DNA from: CAZHOS01 sp964534605
GTDB lineage: Bacteria; Patescibacteriota; Saccharimonadia; Saccharimonadales; VXPC01
Assembly: GCA_964534605.1 (NCBI GenBank)
Contig: CAZHOS010000005.1
Coordinates: forward strand, 1 to 46,568
Length of the DNA stretch: 46,568 bases
Reading direction: 5' to 3'
Shown in pieces: positions 1 through 7,439 of this stretch. Positions within the stretch are counted from its first letter, which is position 1. Each line of letters opens with the position of its first letter. A model generated the notes under the pieces. The model saw nothing but the letters and a program-made list of their open reading frames with translations, was not told the origin of the DNA and did not search any database. A program made the translations under genes and the position numbers.

Positions 1-4
1 GTTT

Positions 5-688
5 GTGAGCGTGTTTGGCGTGGACCTGGCTATACTGCTGGCTGGGCTGGCCGTGATGGGGTTTGGCCGCCTGCCCTTCCGCCTACCCCTTGGCCTAGCG
101 ATTGCAGGCCTAGTGCTGCTGATGGCTGCCAGTCCATTTGTTGCCGAGGATAACGGCTGGGAGAGGCTGAGCGAGAACATCGCCATCGGCGTGTTCTTTA
201 TGCTGGTGTTTGCAGTGTTTGGCATGGCGCTGGACATGTGGCTAGACAAAGACGATAGTACCAGGGATAATTCATCAGTTATGGCTAAAAAATCTACACG
301 CAAACAACCTGCCCACGCAGACGAAGATATCGACGACCTGCTGGCCGCCTATGCTGGCGAACACCAAGGCAATAATAAGGGAGGGGTAAAGAGCAAAGAG
401 ACCCACGCTCCGCGCAGGGCGACCAAGCATAAGCCTATGCACAAGAAATCATCTGTATACAATGTACTGCCCGGCAAGATGAGCGGCATAGTCCGCGGCG
501 GCAGCACAGACAGCGAGCCTCAGCCCCCAGTAAAAGAGCAAGCCCTCCCCCATCTGCAACCCCTCGGCTACGGCAAAGCGCCTCTACTGGGCGGAGGAAC
601 CCAGCCAAAAACAAAAGCAGCCCACAAGCCAAAAGCCAAACCAAAACACATCAAAACCCGCACCAAAGGACCAAAGGTTCAGGGTTAG
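5..688 (+). CDS. Membrane protein with long basic tail, function unknown
   Basis: I do not recognise this 227-residue protein. Residues ~5-45 and ~57-80 form two or three hydrophobic helices (rich in Leu, Gly, Ala, Val). The remaining ~145 residues are hydrophilic and Lys/Pro/His-rich, with an acidic patch near DEDIDDLLAAYAGE and a very basic C-terminus (KPKAKPKHIKTRTKGPK). That layout suggests a membrane anchor with a nucleic-acid- or polyanion-binding cytoplasmic tail, which is inference. The GTG at position 5 is the first start visible, but the frame is open to the window edge, so the true start may lie upstream. The stop is TAG and a strong terminator follows within 50 bp. Confidence 0.6.
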   Translation: MSVFGVDLAILLAGLAVMGFGRLPFRLPLGLAIAGLVLLMAASPFVAEDNGWERLSENIAIGVFFMLVFAVFGMALDMWLDKDDSTRDNSSVMAKKSTRKQPAHADEDIDDLLAAYAGEHQGNNKGGVKSKETHAPRRATKHKPMHKKSSVYNVLPGKMSGIVRGGSTDSEPQPPVKEQALPHLQPLGYGKAPLLGGGTQPKTKAAHKPKAKPKHIKTRTKGPKVQG

Positions 689-735
689 CATTGTGCTGCT
701 TAGACTCTTTACCCAAGAACAAGCTGTGAGTATAT

Positions 736-768
736 AGCGCCAGTTAATACTGGCGCTAATTCCTTTTT
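736..768 (+). terminator. Intrinsic terminator after the first gene
   Basis: A perfect 9-bp stem (AGCGCCAGT / ACTGGCGCT, 736-744 with 749-757) with a TAAT loop is followed by AATTCCTTTTT. It isolates the first gene from the promoter at 788. Confidence 0.8.
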
Positions 769-787
769 GGCGGCTTTTTTAAAAAAA

Positions 788-816
788 TTGACTTATATGT
801 ATAAAATATTTATAAT
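788..816 (+). promoter_or_regulatory. Sigma70-type promoter for the 130-aa gene
   Basis: TTGACT (788-793) and TATAAT (811-816) are separated by exactly 17 bp. The start codon of the next gene lies ~48 bp downstream, leaving a short leader with a Shine-Dalgarno. Confidence 0.8.
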
Positions 817-863
817 ATGTACAGCTGGGGAGACCCCTTAGCTCGTTACTTTTGGAGACAAAC

Positions 864-1256
864 ATGACTCACAGACTTAACACAAGGCAGACGCCGATGA
901 CTGTGACAACCATCGACCAGAAAGCTGTTACAGAAATATTCGCCGATTGCCGCGATCCAGATCCTGGAGAAATAGCCAGCATGGTGCATGTGCCCTCACA
1001 AGGCACCAACATGCGATTCAGCGAAGCGAAGCTTAGTAAGCACCGCGAAAAGATACAGGCAGCAGTTGACTTGCTGCCCAAGATATTCCACTCAAGTGGT
1101 GGTGCCTTGGCAGTGAATGCCTGCCAGCTGGACAGCGGCGTAATTTGGACCAGCCAGACGACAAATGCTGAAAAGCTGCTTGTCCTGGCTACTGCAGCCG
1201 GTATGGTCACGCAAGAGGTTCATGGAGGCATTGGTCACTACAAAGTAAAGGAGTAG
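864..1256 (+). CDS. Hypothetical protein, 130 aa
   Basis: No family recognised. The protein has no signal peptide or membrane helix. The predicted order is a Thr-rich N-terminus, a helical middle (~residues 55-75, EAKLSKHREKIQAAVDLLPK) and a C-terminal segment (LLVLATAAGMVTQEVHGG) that could be a small winged-helix-like unit, which is weak inference. I chose the ATG at 864 rather than the upstream TTG at 852 because GGAGA (853-857) sits 6 nt before it. The gene is monocistronic: its own consensus promoter lies upstream and a hairpin terminator follows the TAG stop. Confidence 0.65.
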   Translation: MTHRLNTRQTPMTVTTIDQKAVTEIFADCRDPDPGEIASMVHVPSQGTNMRFSEAKLSKHREKIQAAVDLLPKIFHSSGGALAVNACQLDSGVIWTSQTTNAEKLLVLATAAGMVTQEVHGGIGHYKVKE

Positions 1257-1290
1257 CAACTCCTCCGTGCCCTCAATCAGGTTGAGCAGA

Positions 1291-1321
1291 AATGCTCCCG
1301 GTTGGGGGCATTTTTGCTTTT
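1291..1321 (+). terminator. Intrinsic terminator
   Basis: The stem ATGCTCCC / GGGGGCAT (one G-T pair, GGTT loop) is followed by TTTTTGCTTTTTG. It lies ~35 bp after the stop of the 130-aa gene. Confidence 0.7.
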
Positions 1322-1388
1322 TGTATAATCGCCTTAACCTTTCTCTTTTTAAAGAGATTAGAGTTGTACCTACTACCACTGGGAGGCC

Positions 1389-1859
1389 ATGATGGCGACC
1401 ATAGTATTACCCACCAGGATGACCGAGGATCAAATCTCGGACATCCGCGAAATAAGGGGTGATGCGTCGCCCCTGCCCTTGTTGGAAGAGCTGCTGAGCC
1501 TTGGCGTCGAGCCATTCAGCCAGCAGTCTGTTGACGAGTACAAAGCTGTGCAGGTGAAGGCAAACAGAGTCAGGATCGGCGTCAGATTCTATGAAAATGA
1601 TTTTGATACTTGGTCAACAAGGTCAAAGTTCATTGCCTCGGCTGCTATAGCTATAGCTTCATTTGCAGCCCTGTTTGCGTTGATGACTTCGTCTGTGCTG
1701 CTCACCGACTACCTGTCGTACACCATGAGTGTCTTGGTGACCTTGTTAGTGATGTTCACCCTTGCTGTATCTGTTTTCTTCTTCTGCTTTCAGCTGGATA
1801 AGACAGAAATCTTCAGGGTCAGATGCAAGTGGATCCGAACGTCGCTTGCAGACTACCAC
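1389..1859 (+). CDS. Membrane protein, 5' fragment running into assembly gap
   Basis: This is 157 visible residues before the N run. The N-terminus is soluble (MTEDQISDIREIRGDASPLP), followed by two strong hydrophobic helices around residues 83-103 and 110-137. Function is unrecognised. Two adjacent ATGs (1389, 1392) follow GGGAGG (1381-1386); the second has the more usual spacing. The reading frame happens to stay open through the 100 Ns into the downstream part, but the Ns are a placeholder and continuity cannot be assumed. This part looks more GC-rich than the part after the gap, so they may be different genes. Confidence 0.5.
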
Positions 1860-1959
1860 NNNNNNNNNNNNNNNNNNNNNNNNNNNNNNNNNNNNNNNNN
1901 NNNNNNNNNNNNNNNNNNNNNNNNNNNNNNNNNNNNNNNNNNNNNNNNNNNNNNNNNNN
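1860..1959. other. Assembly gap (100 N)
   Basis: Exactly 100 undetermined bases, the usual scaffold placeholder for a gap of unknown size. Any gene spanning it is unverified. Confidence 0.98.
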
Positions 1960-3014
1960 CTGCAAAGAATATCCTGGATGAATTGCTTGCTACCGCCGTT
2001 AGTAATAAAAAATTATTCACCTACCTATTTCTTTTAGTATCTTATCATGTTACAGCTATAGCAATATATGTGGCCGTAGCCTCTCGCTACACAAATGAAA
2101 ACGGAGATGGTGATGCTGGATTGTTCTGGTTAACAACTGGTGTCTGGGTCGCTGTCAGTGTGTTCTCTCACAATTTAATCATTCTGACTTTCTTGAACCA
2201 TATTCATTCGATATACGTAAATCAAAAGTCTCAGCTAGCAACAAGCCTATTCAGAGCTATGCGACGCGTGGACGTCCTAGCATTTATGACTGTTTTTTAT
2301 TCAACAATATTCTTGCTTGCCCCAGCCTTAAAAATATCTGGTAACGGCCGCCAAAAGACAGCGGTAAAAGTTGGTCTATTCTCATTACTGGCAGATATAT
2401 TTAGTGTCGGCCTATACTTTGTAGTCCCAACAGCAGCAATGGATGTGCAAAAAAACCTGTTTGTAGTAATAAAAGAAAGCTTTTCAACGGTTAAAGATAG
2501 GTGGCGGGATGTCGCCGGTATTGTGTTAAGCATACGCATCCAAGCACTTGCCAGCTTTTTCGCATTATTGCTGCCAATTTATATGCTGATAGCATCTGTA
2601 CTCTATGTTGCTCTTGGCCTAATCAGTAACTTCACATCAATACTACCAAGTGACCTTGACACCGAAACAATCATCTTTCTCCTGCCAGTTGGGATAAATA
2701 TCATAGTCACCTTGTCTATCACATCGTTATTATCTGGCTACGCAAGACTGCGCTACCTGCATTATGGAGAAGACCTTACATGGCTAGACCATCACTCAAA
2801 AAGTGCACCAAGACATCCCTTTGTTGCGACAGACACAAAAGTATTCATACCCATAATAGGTCTCTACTACGTATGGAAGAGGTCTAATGAGTTCATCAAT
2901 AATAAAGACTACCTTGGCGTGGTTGGCTCTATAACGCAGATATCGCTAAACATCTTATTCCTACTTATCAGCATCAATTTAGTGCAGTCGGCAGTGCAAA
3001 GATTCTTTAATTAG
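1960..3014 (+). CDS. Polytopic membrane protein, 3' fragment after assembly gap
   Basis: About 351 residues remain after the gap, with roughly seven to eight hydrophobic helices (for example LFTYLFLLVSYHVTAIAIYV and IQALASFFALLLPIYMLIAS). The C-terminal part holds WLDHHSKSAPRHPFVATDTK, then a helix hairpin ending VFIPIIGLYYVWKRSNEF, an arrangement reminiscent of DUF4234-like small membrane modules. I do not assign a function. The DNA is clearly AT-richer than the fragment before the gap. The stop is TAG. No clear terminator follows in the 200 bp before the next, convergent gene. Confidence 0.55.
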
Positions 3015-3216
3015 ACATATAAGAAGCTTTGCATAATACACGAGTAGCAGCGCCCTGCTCTCTACCCGCCGCCTTTGGTGTGTCTATCGTAGTCAAGTAC
3101 ATGAGAAGAGATAATAACGGTTGATTTCTATGAAAGATAAATAATAAAAGTATTTCCGACCGACCCAGACCTGCATGATGCATGGCCTAGGGTCGATCAG
3201 AAGATACGAGTCTGGC

Positions 3217-3867
3217 TTATGCCGCAGATCTGTGGGCGGTCTCTTGGTGTACTTGCCCAACAATCTCTGGAGAGGTATCGATAGCTGGCTGTTCGTGGCG
3301 CCGATGCAATGCAAGCAGCCAAAACGGCGCATACATGTAGACGGCTACCACAAACAAGCCGGCAGCTAATACGAGTGCTAGCTGGGCCACGTCTCGCAGT
3401 GGACGAAACGACGATGGTTCTGGATTAGAGGAAATTGCCTCTGCCCCAATACTTTCCAGCTGGCCTATATTGCCTAGAAAGATGCCGTTGCCAACATATC
3501 CCTGATCGGTCCGATCAAAGTATGTATGGACAAAATGACTTCCCTGCAGGTTATGTCTCTCGATACGGTCTGTCTCGATGACATACCCGATTTGGGAAGA
3601 CGACTCGATACTGTCCAGTACAAATGTGCTGAGTGGATCGAACGGCACTTCTTCTTCGATGGCGAGCCACATGCGGTCCGCATACACCTGGTCTTCGTAG
3701 TAGTCGCTCGCGGGGATGCTAAGAAGCATCGCTACGAACAAATAGGCAAAAAGGCCGGCGCTGGCGATTACAGCCAAGGCACAAAAATTAGCAATCGCTA
3801 TCTCGGCTCGAGAGAGCCACTTTGACTCTCTCAGCATATGCCAAGCTTTATTTCTGCTATTCATCAT
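3217..3867 (-). CDS. Hypothetical bitopic membrane protein, 216 aa
   Basis: No family recognised. One hydrophobic helix spans ~residues 24-52 and a second ~160-185, with an ~100-residue loop between them containing acidic stretches (AIEEEVPFDPL). This resembles a sensor or scaffold with an extracytoplasmic loop, which is inference. The start is one of two adjacent ATGs preceded by GAGAGGG. It lies alone between a convergent gene and a divergent gene. The ~240 bp upstream (3868-4107) hold only a hairpin-like sequence near 3997-4022 and AT-rich promoter-like DNA with TATAAT at 4060-4065. Confidence 0.5.
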   Translation of the reverse strand: MMNSRNKAWHMLRESKWLSRAEIAIANFCALAVIASAGLFAYLFVAMLLSIPASDYYEDQVYADRMWLAIEEEVPFDPLSTFVLDSIESSSQIGYVIETDRIERHNLQGSHFVHTYFDRTDQGYVGNGIFLGNIGQLESIGAEAISSNPEPSSFRPLRDVAQLALVLAAGLFVVAVYMYAPFWLLALHRRHEQPAIDTSPEIVGQVHQETAHRSAA

Positions 3868-4107
3868 CGGATTCCCTCTCTGGGGGGTGTTGGGTCAAGT
3901 TACGACAGGTCGTCGGGCCTCTTCCTCGTAAAGAGATAGATTATGTCCGGTCGCGCTACTATGCTATCCAAGGAGGCTTAAGCGCCACGAATTGTTGAGG
4001 CCGAACGAGTCGGTTCCAACGCGCCTTCTTGGGTCGATGCATTACATCTGTATGTGCTATATAATATACTTTTTATATGATAATGTCAATATTCTATAGC
4101 TGATATA

Positions 4108-5685
4108 ATGAGTCTTAAGATGAGGCAGAAGTATTACTGGTTAATTTATGTATTCTTGGCACTGGTTGTACTGGGGCCTGGGTTAGATTCGGGCTACTTG
4201 TTTTTGATAGACATGCCCTGGCCAGAAGATCTGCACCTGCACAGATATCTAGGCAATGGCCCGCAACATCAGTTACCGCTAAGCGGTATATTTACGGTGC
4301 TAGACTGGCTACTGCCCGCCTGGGTGGTCCAGAAGCTCGTGTTGCTGGCAGCGCTAGCCGGCACCTCAACAGGTGTGCACTCCTTAGCCAGGCGGTTATC
4401 GCCCAGCATGGGTGTTGCCTTTACTGCAGGTGTCCTGGGTATGCTGAATCCCTTCGTGGCCGAGAGGCTATTTGTTGGCCAGTGGCTAGTGATAGCCGGA
4501 CTAGGTATGAGTGCCTGGGTGCTAGCTAGGTTAATAGACGCCCTGCGCAGCGGCTCGCGTCGTAACTGGATTATTTTGGCTGCTGGCTACAGCTTGCTGC
4601 CAATGGTTAGTGTGCACTGGTGGTTTATGACAACCCCTACCCTGCTGCTGCCCTTCCTGTTGCGCCGATTTGGTTATTACAAAAAGATCCAGGTGCCCAG
4701 CAAAAGGTTCGCCCTGGGGTCCGCAGCGGCGTTCTTGCTCGCTAACAGCTACTGGATAGTCAACCTCCTGCGTCCGGGCAGCAAGCTGGACCAGATAAGT
4801 AGCCGGGACTTCGAGGTGTTTCAAACGGTTGGCGACCCCACCTACGGGCTAAGCGTCAATGTGTTGAGCCTCTACGGCTTCTGGAGCGACGCAGCTAAAT
4901 TACCCAAAGACTACCTACCAACCTGGTGGATCTATGGCTTAGGACTGGCGATCCTGGGGCTTGTCGGGCTACTTGTAAAGTGCCGGGCCAGCAAGCATAG
5001 CGATCAGTCTAGCCGAGCCGTTACTCGTAGCATGGTTTACTGTTTGCCGCTGATAATACCTTTGGCGCTGGGATATAACAGCGCTGTAGGCGGCGTAGCA
5101 ATCGACCTGCTAGACAGTTTGCCTGGCTTTAGCGGCCTCCGCGAAACTGGTAAGTCTATCGGGGCGTTAGCCATGTTGGTGGCTGTCTACGCCCCTATTG
5201 CGGCCTATCACTACGCCCGCCGCAGTGGACTGGCCATACTTGCAATACTGGCAGCCATACATATGGCGCCCCTAACACTTGGTGGCTTTGGACAGTTAAA
5301 GACCTACAACTACCCGATTAGTTGGCAAGAGGCTAACGCTGTCATCGCCGACATAGAAACGCCCGTACTGCTGCTGCCCTGGAAAGGATACATAGACATT
5401 AACTTTGCTAGCAACACCAACGTCGCTAACCCAGGAATCCGCTACTTTAACGCCGATCTGCGCCACGCCAGCATTACGGGTAATCCTCTGCTAGATAGGC
5501 AACAAAGCAGCCTAGACGCACTAGTCCTAAGCCAGTACAACCAGCAATGGATCGATAATGTCTCTGCAGAAGGCATAACGCATGTGTTGCTGCTAAAAAC
5601 AGACAGCTGGAGCAACTTCCGCGGCCTACTAAACGACGAGCAGATCGTCTACGACTCCTTGGAGATCGCGGTTATAGAACTATAG
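4108..5685 (+). CDS. Large polytopic membrane protein, GT-C-like
   Basis: A protein of 525 residues with roughly ten hydrophobic helices and a ~110-residue soluble C-terminal domain. Near the N-terminus LFLIDMPWPED places acidic residues just after the first helix, and LNPFVAERLFVGQWLVIAGL resembles a conserved segment of uncharacterised GT-C-fold membrane glycosyltransferases. Both fit a lipid-linked-sugar transferase, but the family is not certain. No Shine-Dalgarno precedes the ATG at 4108; the ATG at 4120 is an alternative. The stop codon lies within the hexamer CTATAG, which also contains the stop of the convergent gene. Confidence 0.55.
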   Translation: MSLKMRQKYYWLIYVFLALVVLGPGLDSGYLFLIDMPWPEDLHLHRYLGNGPQHQLPLSGIFTVLDWLLPAWVVQKLVLLAALAGTSTGVHSLARRLSPSMGVAFTAGVLGMLNPFVAERLFVGQWLVIAGLGMSAWVLARLIDALRSGSRRNWIILAAGYSLLPMVSVHWWFMTTPTLLLPFLLRRFGYYKKIQVPSKRFALGSAAAFLLANSYWIVNLLRPGSKLDQISSRDFEVFQTVGDPTYGLSVNVLSLYGFWSDAAKLPKDYLPTWWIYGLGLAILGLVGLLVKCRASKHSDQSSRAVTRSMVYCLPLIIPLALGYNSAVGGVAIDLLDSLPGFSGLRETGKSIGALAMLVAVYAPIAAYHYARRSGLAILAILAAIHMAPLTLGGFGQLKTYNYPISWQEANAVIADIETPVLLLPWKGYIDINFASNTNVANPGIRYFNADLRHASITGNPLLDRQQSSLDALVLSQYNQQWIDNVSAEGITHVLLLKTDSWSNFRGLLNDEQIVYDSLEIAVIEL

Positions 5686-6129
5686 TTGCCCGTGTTGAGT
5701 GGCATAATCATAGAGCCTCTTAAGTAGCTGGCCCATAGAGTCACCTACCTCGTTATCCGAGCCTGCGGGGCACTCTACCCCAATGTGCTCCGAGGGGAAC
5801 ATATAGCTTTCGGCGCCCTCCGTTAGGTCAATGATCTCCATTGGGCAAAAGCAGTCACATGCAGTGTGTAGGTGGCCGTGGGTACGCAGTTGCCCAAACA
5901 TGCCCTGGGCAATATGTTCGGCCTCCGGCGGATACATGTCTGCACAAAGCAAACCTATGATGCTCGATTCGCTGATCTCGACATCTCCAAAATAAATAAT
6001 TGGCTCGTAGCTTAGCTGTTCGCCGGATAGATCCAGCTCGAAGCGCAAGCCTATAGCAGCGAGATGCCGGGCTGCTATGCGCAGAAGCCCCCTGTCTGCG
6101 CTACCAGATATATTAAATTTCTCTCTCAT
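5680..6129 (-). CDS. Hypothetical protein with Cys/His cluster, 149 aa
   Basis: No family recognised. A central cluster HGHLHTACDCFCP (~residues 84-96) gives three His and three Cys within 13 residues, which could bind a metal; this is inference from composition only. There is no membrane helix. It is convergent with the GT-C-like gene and the two stops share six bases. The start is ATG at 6129; no convincing Shine-Dalgarno is visible upstream. Confidence 0.5.
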   Translation of the reverse strand: MREKFNISGSADRGLLRIAARHLAAIGLRFELDLSGEQLSYEPIIYFGDVEISESSIIGLLCADMYPPEAEHIAQGMFGQLRTHGHLHTACDCFCPMEIIDLTEGAESYMFPSEHIGVECPAGSDNEVGDSMGQLLKRLYDYATQHGQL

Positions 6130-6180
6130 AAGTAGAGAAGTATACTACATTATTTTCCGACGCATTAACCCCAAGGACCA

Positions 6181-6207
6181 AACAAACCCCTGTTATAGGG
6201 GTTTGTT
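6181..6207 (-). terminator. Hairpin terminator after the SYDDH-domain protein gene
   Basis: A perfect 10-bp stem AACAAACCCC / GGGGTTTGTT with a 7-nt loop lies 22 bp beyond the stop at 6229. The T-rich tail on the minus strand is short and interrupted, so efficiency is uncertain; the hairpin could also act on the opposite strand. Confidence 0.65.
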
Positions 6208-6228
6208 GTACAAAAAATGTGCTCGTTA

Positions 6229-7293
6229 TTAAATGTTTGCTAATGGTCCAGCAACTGCAGTTGCACTAGTTGGCACAAAGATGACACATTCTGGAAGGAT
6301 CGACTGGTATGTTGGGTCAACGTAGGCGTTGTGTACGAAGCGAATCTGGTCGAGCTCGCTAATAGCTACGTTGCTGCCAATAAGCGTTGTGTTGCGGTCG
6401 ATACCGTCTGGCAGGTCGTCTGTAGCATTGCTAGAGTAAACCTGAGAACCGTTGTACCAGCCCTCGACACGCCATGACTCGTTGGCAAGAGTGTCCCATG
6501 CGTGGTTGCTGTGATCGTCGTAGCTAACACCGTAGACGTCGTAGTTACCCGCTGGCACGGCTAGATCGACTGCAGAGGTGAACGCACCGCCAGCATCGTG
6601 TGATAGCAAGAACTGAGTGTTGTGTAGGCCATACCCTGTGATGCCCTCGCAGGTAAAGTTGCCAACTACTGGACCGCCGCCTGGGTCAGTTGGGCTTGTA
6701 GTAGCACCGCGGATAAATGTCTGTCCGACAAGGCGCTCCTGCCCGCAGTCTTGGCCGATGGCTGTAATCTGCTCGCCAACTGTCAGATCGGCAATGCTTT
6801 GGCTGCCTGGCAGAACAACCGTGTTGTTATCGAATGATGTGTAAAAGGTAATGCCAGCCCTAGATAGGTAGACGGCGCCGTCTTCGATAGAAGAAACTGT
6901 TACATCCTCGATGTTAAAGGCCTCACAGGCAGTTCCGTAGCCGTAACCAGCGCTAATGACGGGCTCGATGCTCTCTAGTAGTAGTGCTCCCTGGTCTTCG
7001 CGGGCTTCGACGCGCACTTGGTCGCCAACAGACACACTGCTGATATCTGCATAGCCGCCTGTAAAGTCGCTATTGGTGTCGACAACTACTGGTAGTGGGT
7101 AGACGCCGCTCTTTTCGATCTGGATGATCGATCCGTTAACTTGTGTAACTCGACCATTGAAGTCTAGATCCCCACCGATAAAAGAGAAGAAGGCGCTTGC
7201 TTGGCCAGATATAGCCAATGCAGCAGCTAATACTCCGAATAGTAGTGCGCTTGTGCCAGCTGTTTTCTTGATTAAAGCGGATGTTGCAGTCAT
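6229..7293 (-). CDS. Secreted protein: two DUF5666-like modules plus SYDDH domain
   Basis: A protein of 354 residues. The N-terminal basic stretch, hydrophobic core and Ala-x-Ala site (QASA, ~residues 31-34) form a signal peptide. Residues ~43-110 and ~125-197 look like two OB-like DUF5666-type modules (FNGRVTQVNG..., DVTVSSIEDG...). After a Gly/Pro linker, residues ~213-342 form a domain with LLSHDAGG, GVSYDDHSNHAWD, NESWRVE and a final PEC; Cys215 and Cys336 could bridge. The same domain occurs in the protein at 17607-18623. I do not recognise it as a named family. AAAGGA precedes the ATG and a TTGTAA/TATAAT promoter lies upstream. A carbohydrate-binding or envelope role is inferred from the neighbours. 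Confidence 0.7.
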   Translation of the reverse strand: MTATSALIKKTAGTSALLFGVLAAALAISGQASAFFSFIGGDLDFNGRVTQVNGSIIQIEKSGVYPLPVVVDTNSDFTGGYADISSVSVGDQVRVEAREDQGALLLESIEPVISAGYGYGTACEAFNIEDVTVSSIEDGAVYLSRAGITFYTSFDNNTVVLPGSQSIADLTVGEQITAIGQDCGQERLVGQTFIRGATTSPTDPGGGPVVGNFTCEGITGYGLHNTQFLLSHDAGGAFTSAVDLAVPAGNYDVYGVSYDDHSNHAWDTLANESWRVEGWYNGSQVYSSNATDDLPDGIDRNTTLIGSNVAISELDQIRFVHNAYVDPTYQSILPECVIFVPTSATAVAGPLANI

Positions 7294-7348
7294 TGGTAAT
7301 AGTTCCTTTGCAGACGTTTAGTTAAATCTCGTATTAAAGTCAGCGTTT

Positions 7349-7378
7349 ATTATAGCTTGTTTCGAGGCTTCGTTACAA
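7349..7378 (-). promoter_or_regulatory. Promoter for the secreted SYDDH-domain protein
   Basis: On the minus strand, TTGTAA and a perfect TATAAT are 18 bp apart. The inverted repeat GCTTGT...ACAAGC (7355-7380) overlaps the -35/spacer. It could be an operator or the end of a terminator for the upstream gene. Confidence 0.6.
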
Positions 7379-7439
7379 GCAAAACCATAAGAATACGATG
7401 TAATATTTATCAATGTTACTTACGAGCAGTAGAGGGCGT

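Noticed and set aside
1762..2037. Alternative frame spanning the N gap
   Set aside because: It exists only because Ns contain no stops; it overlaps the better-supported membrane-protein frame.
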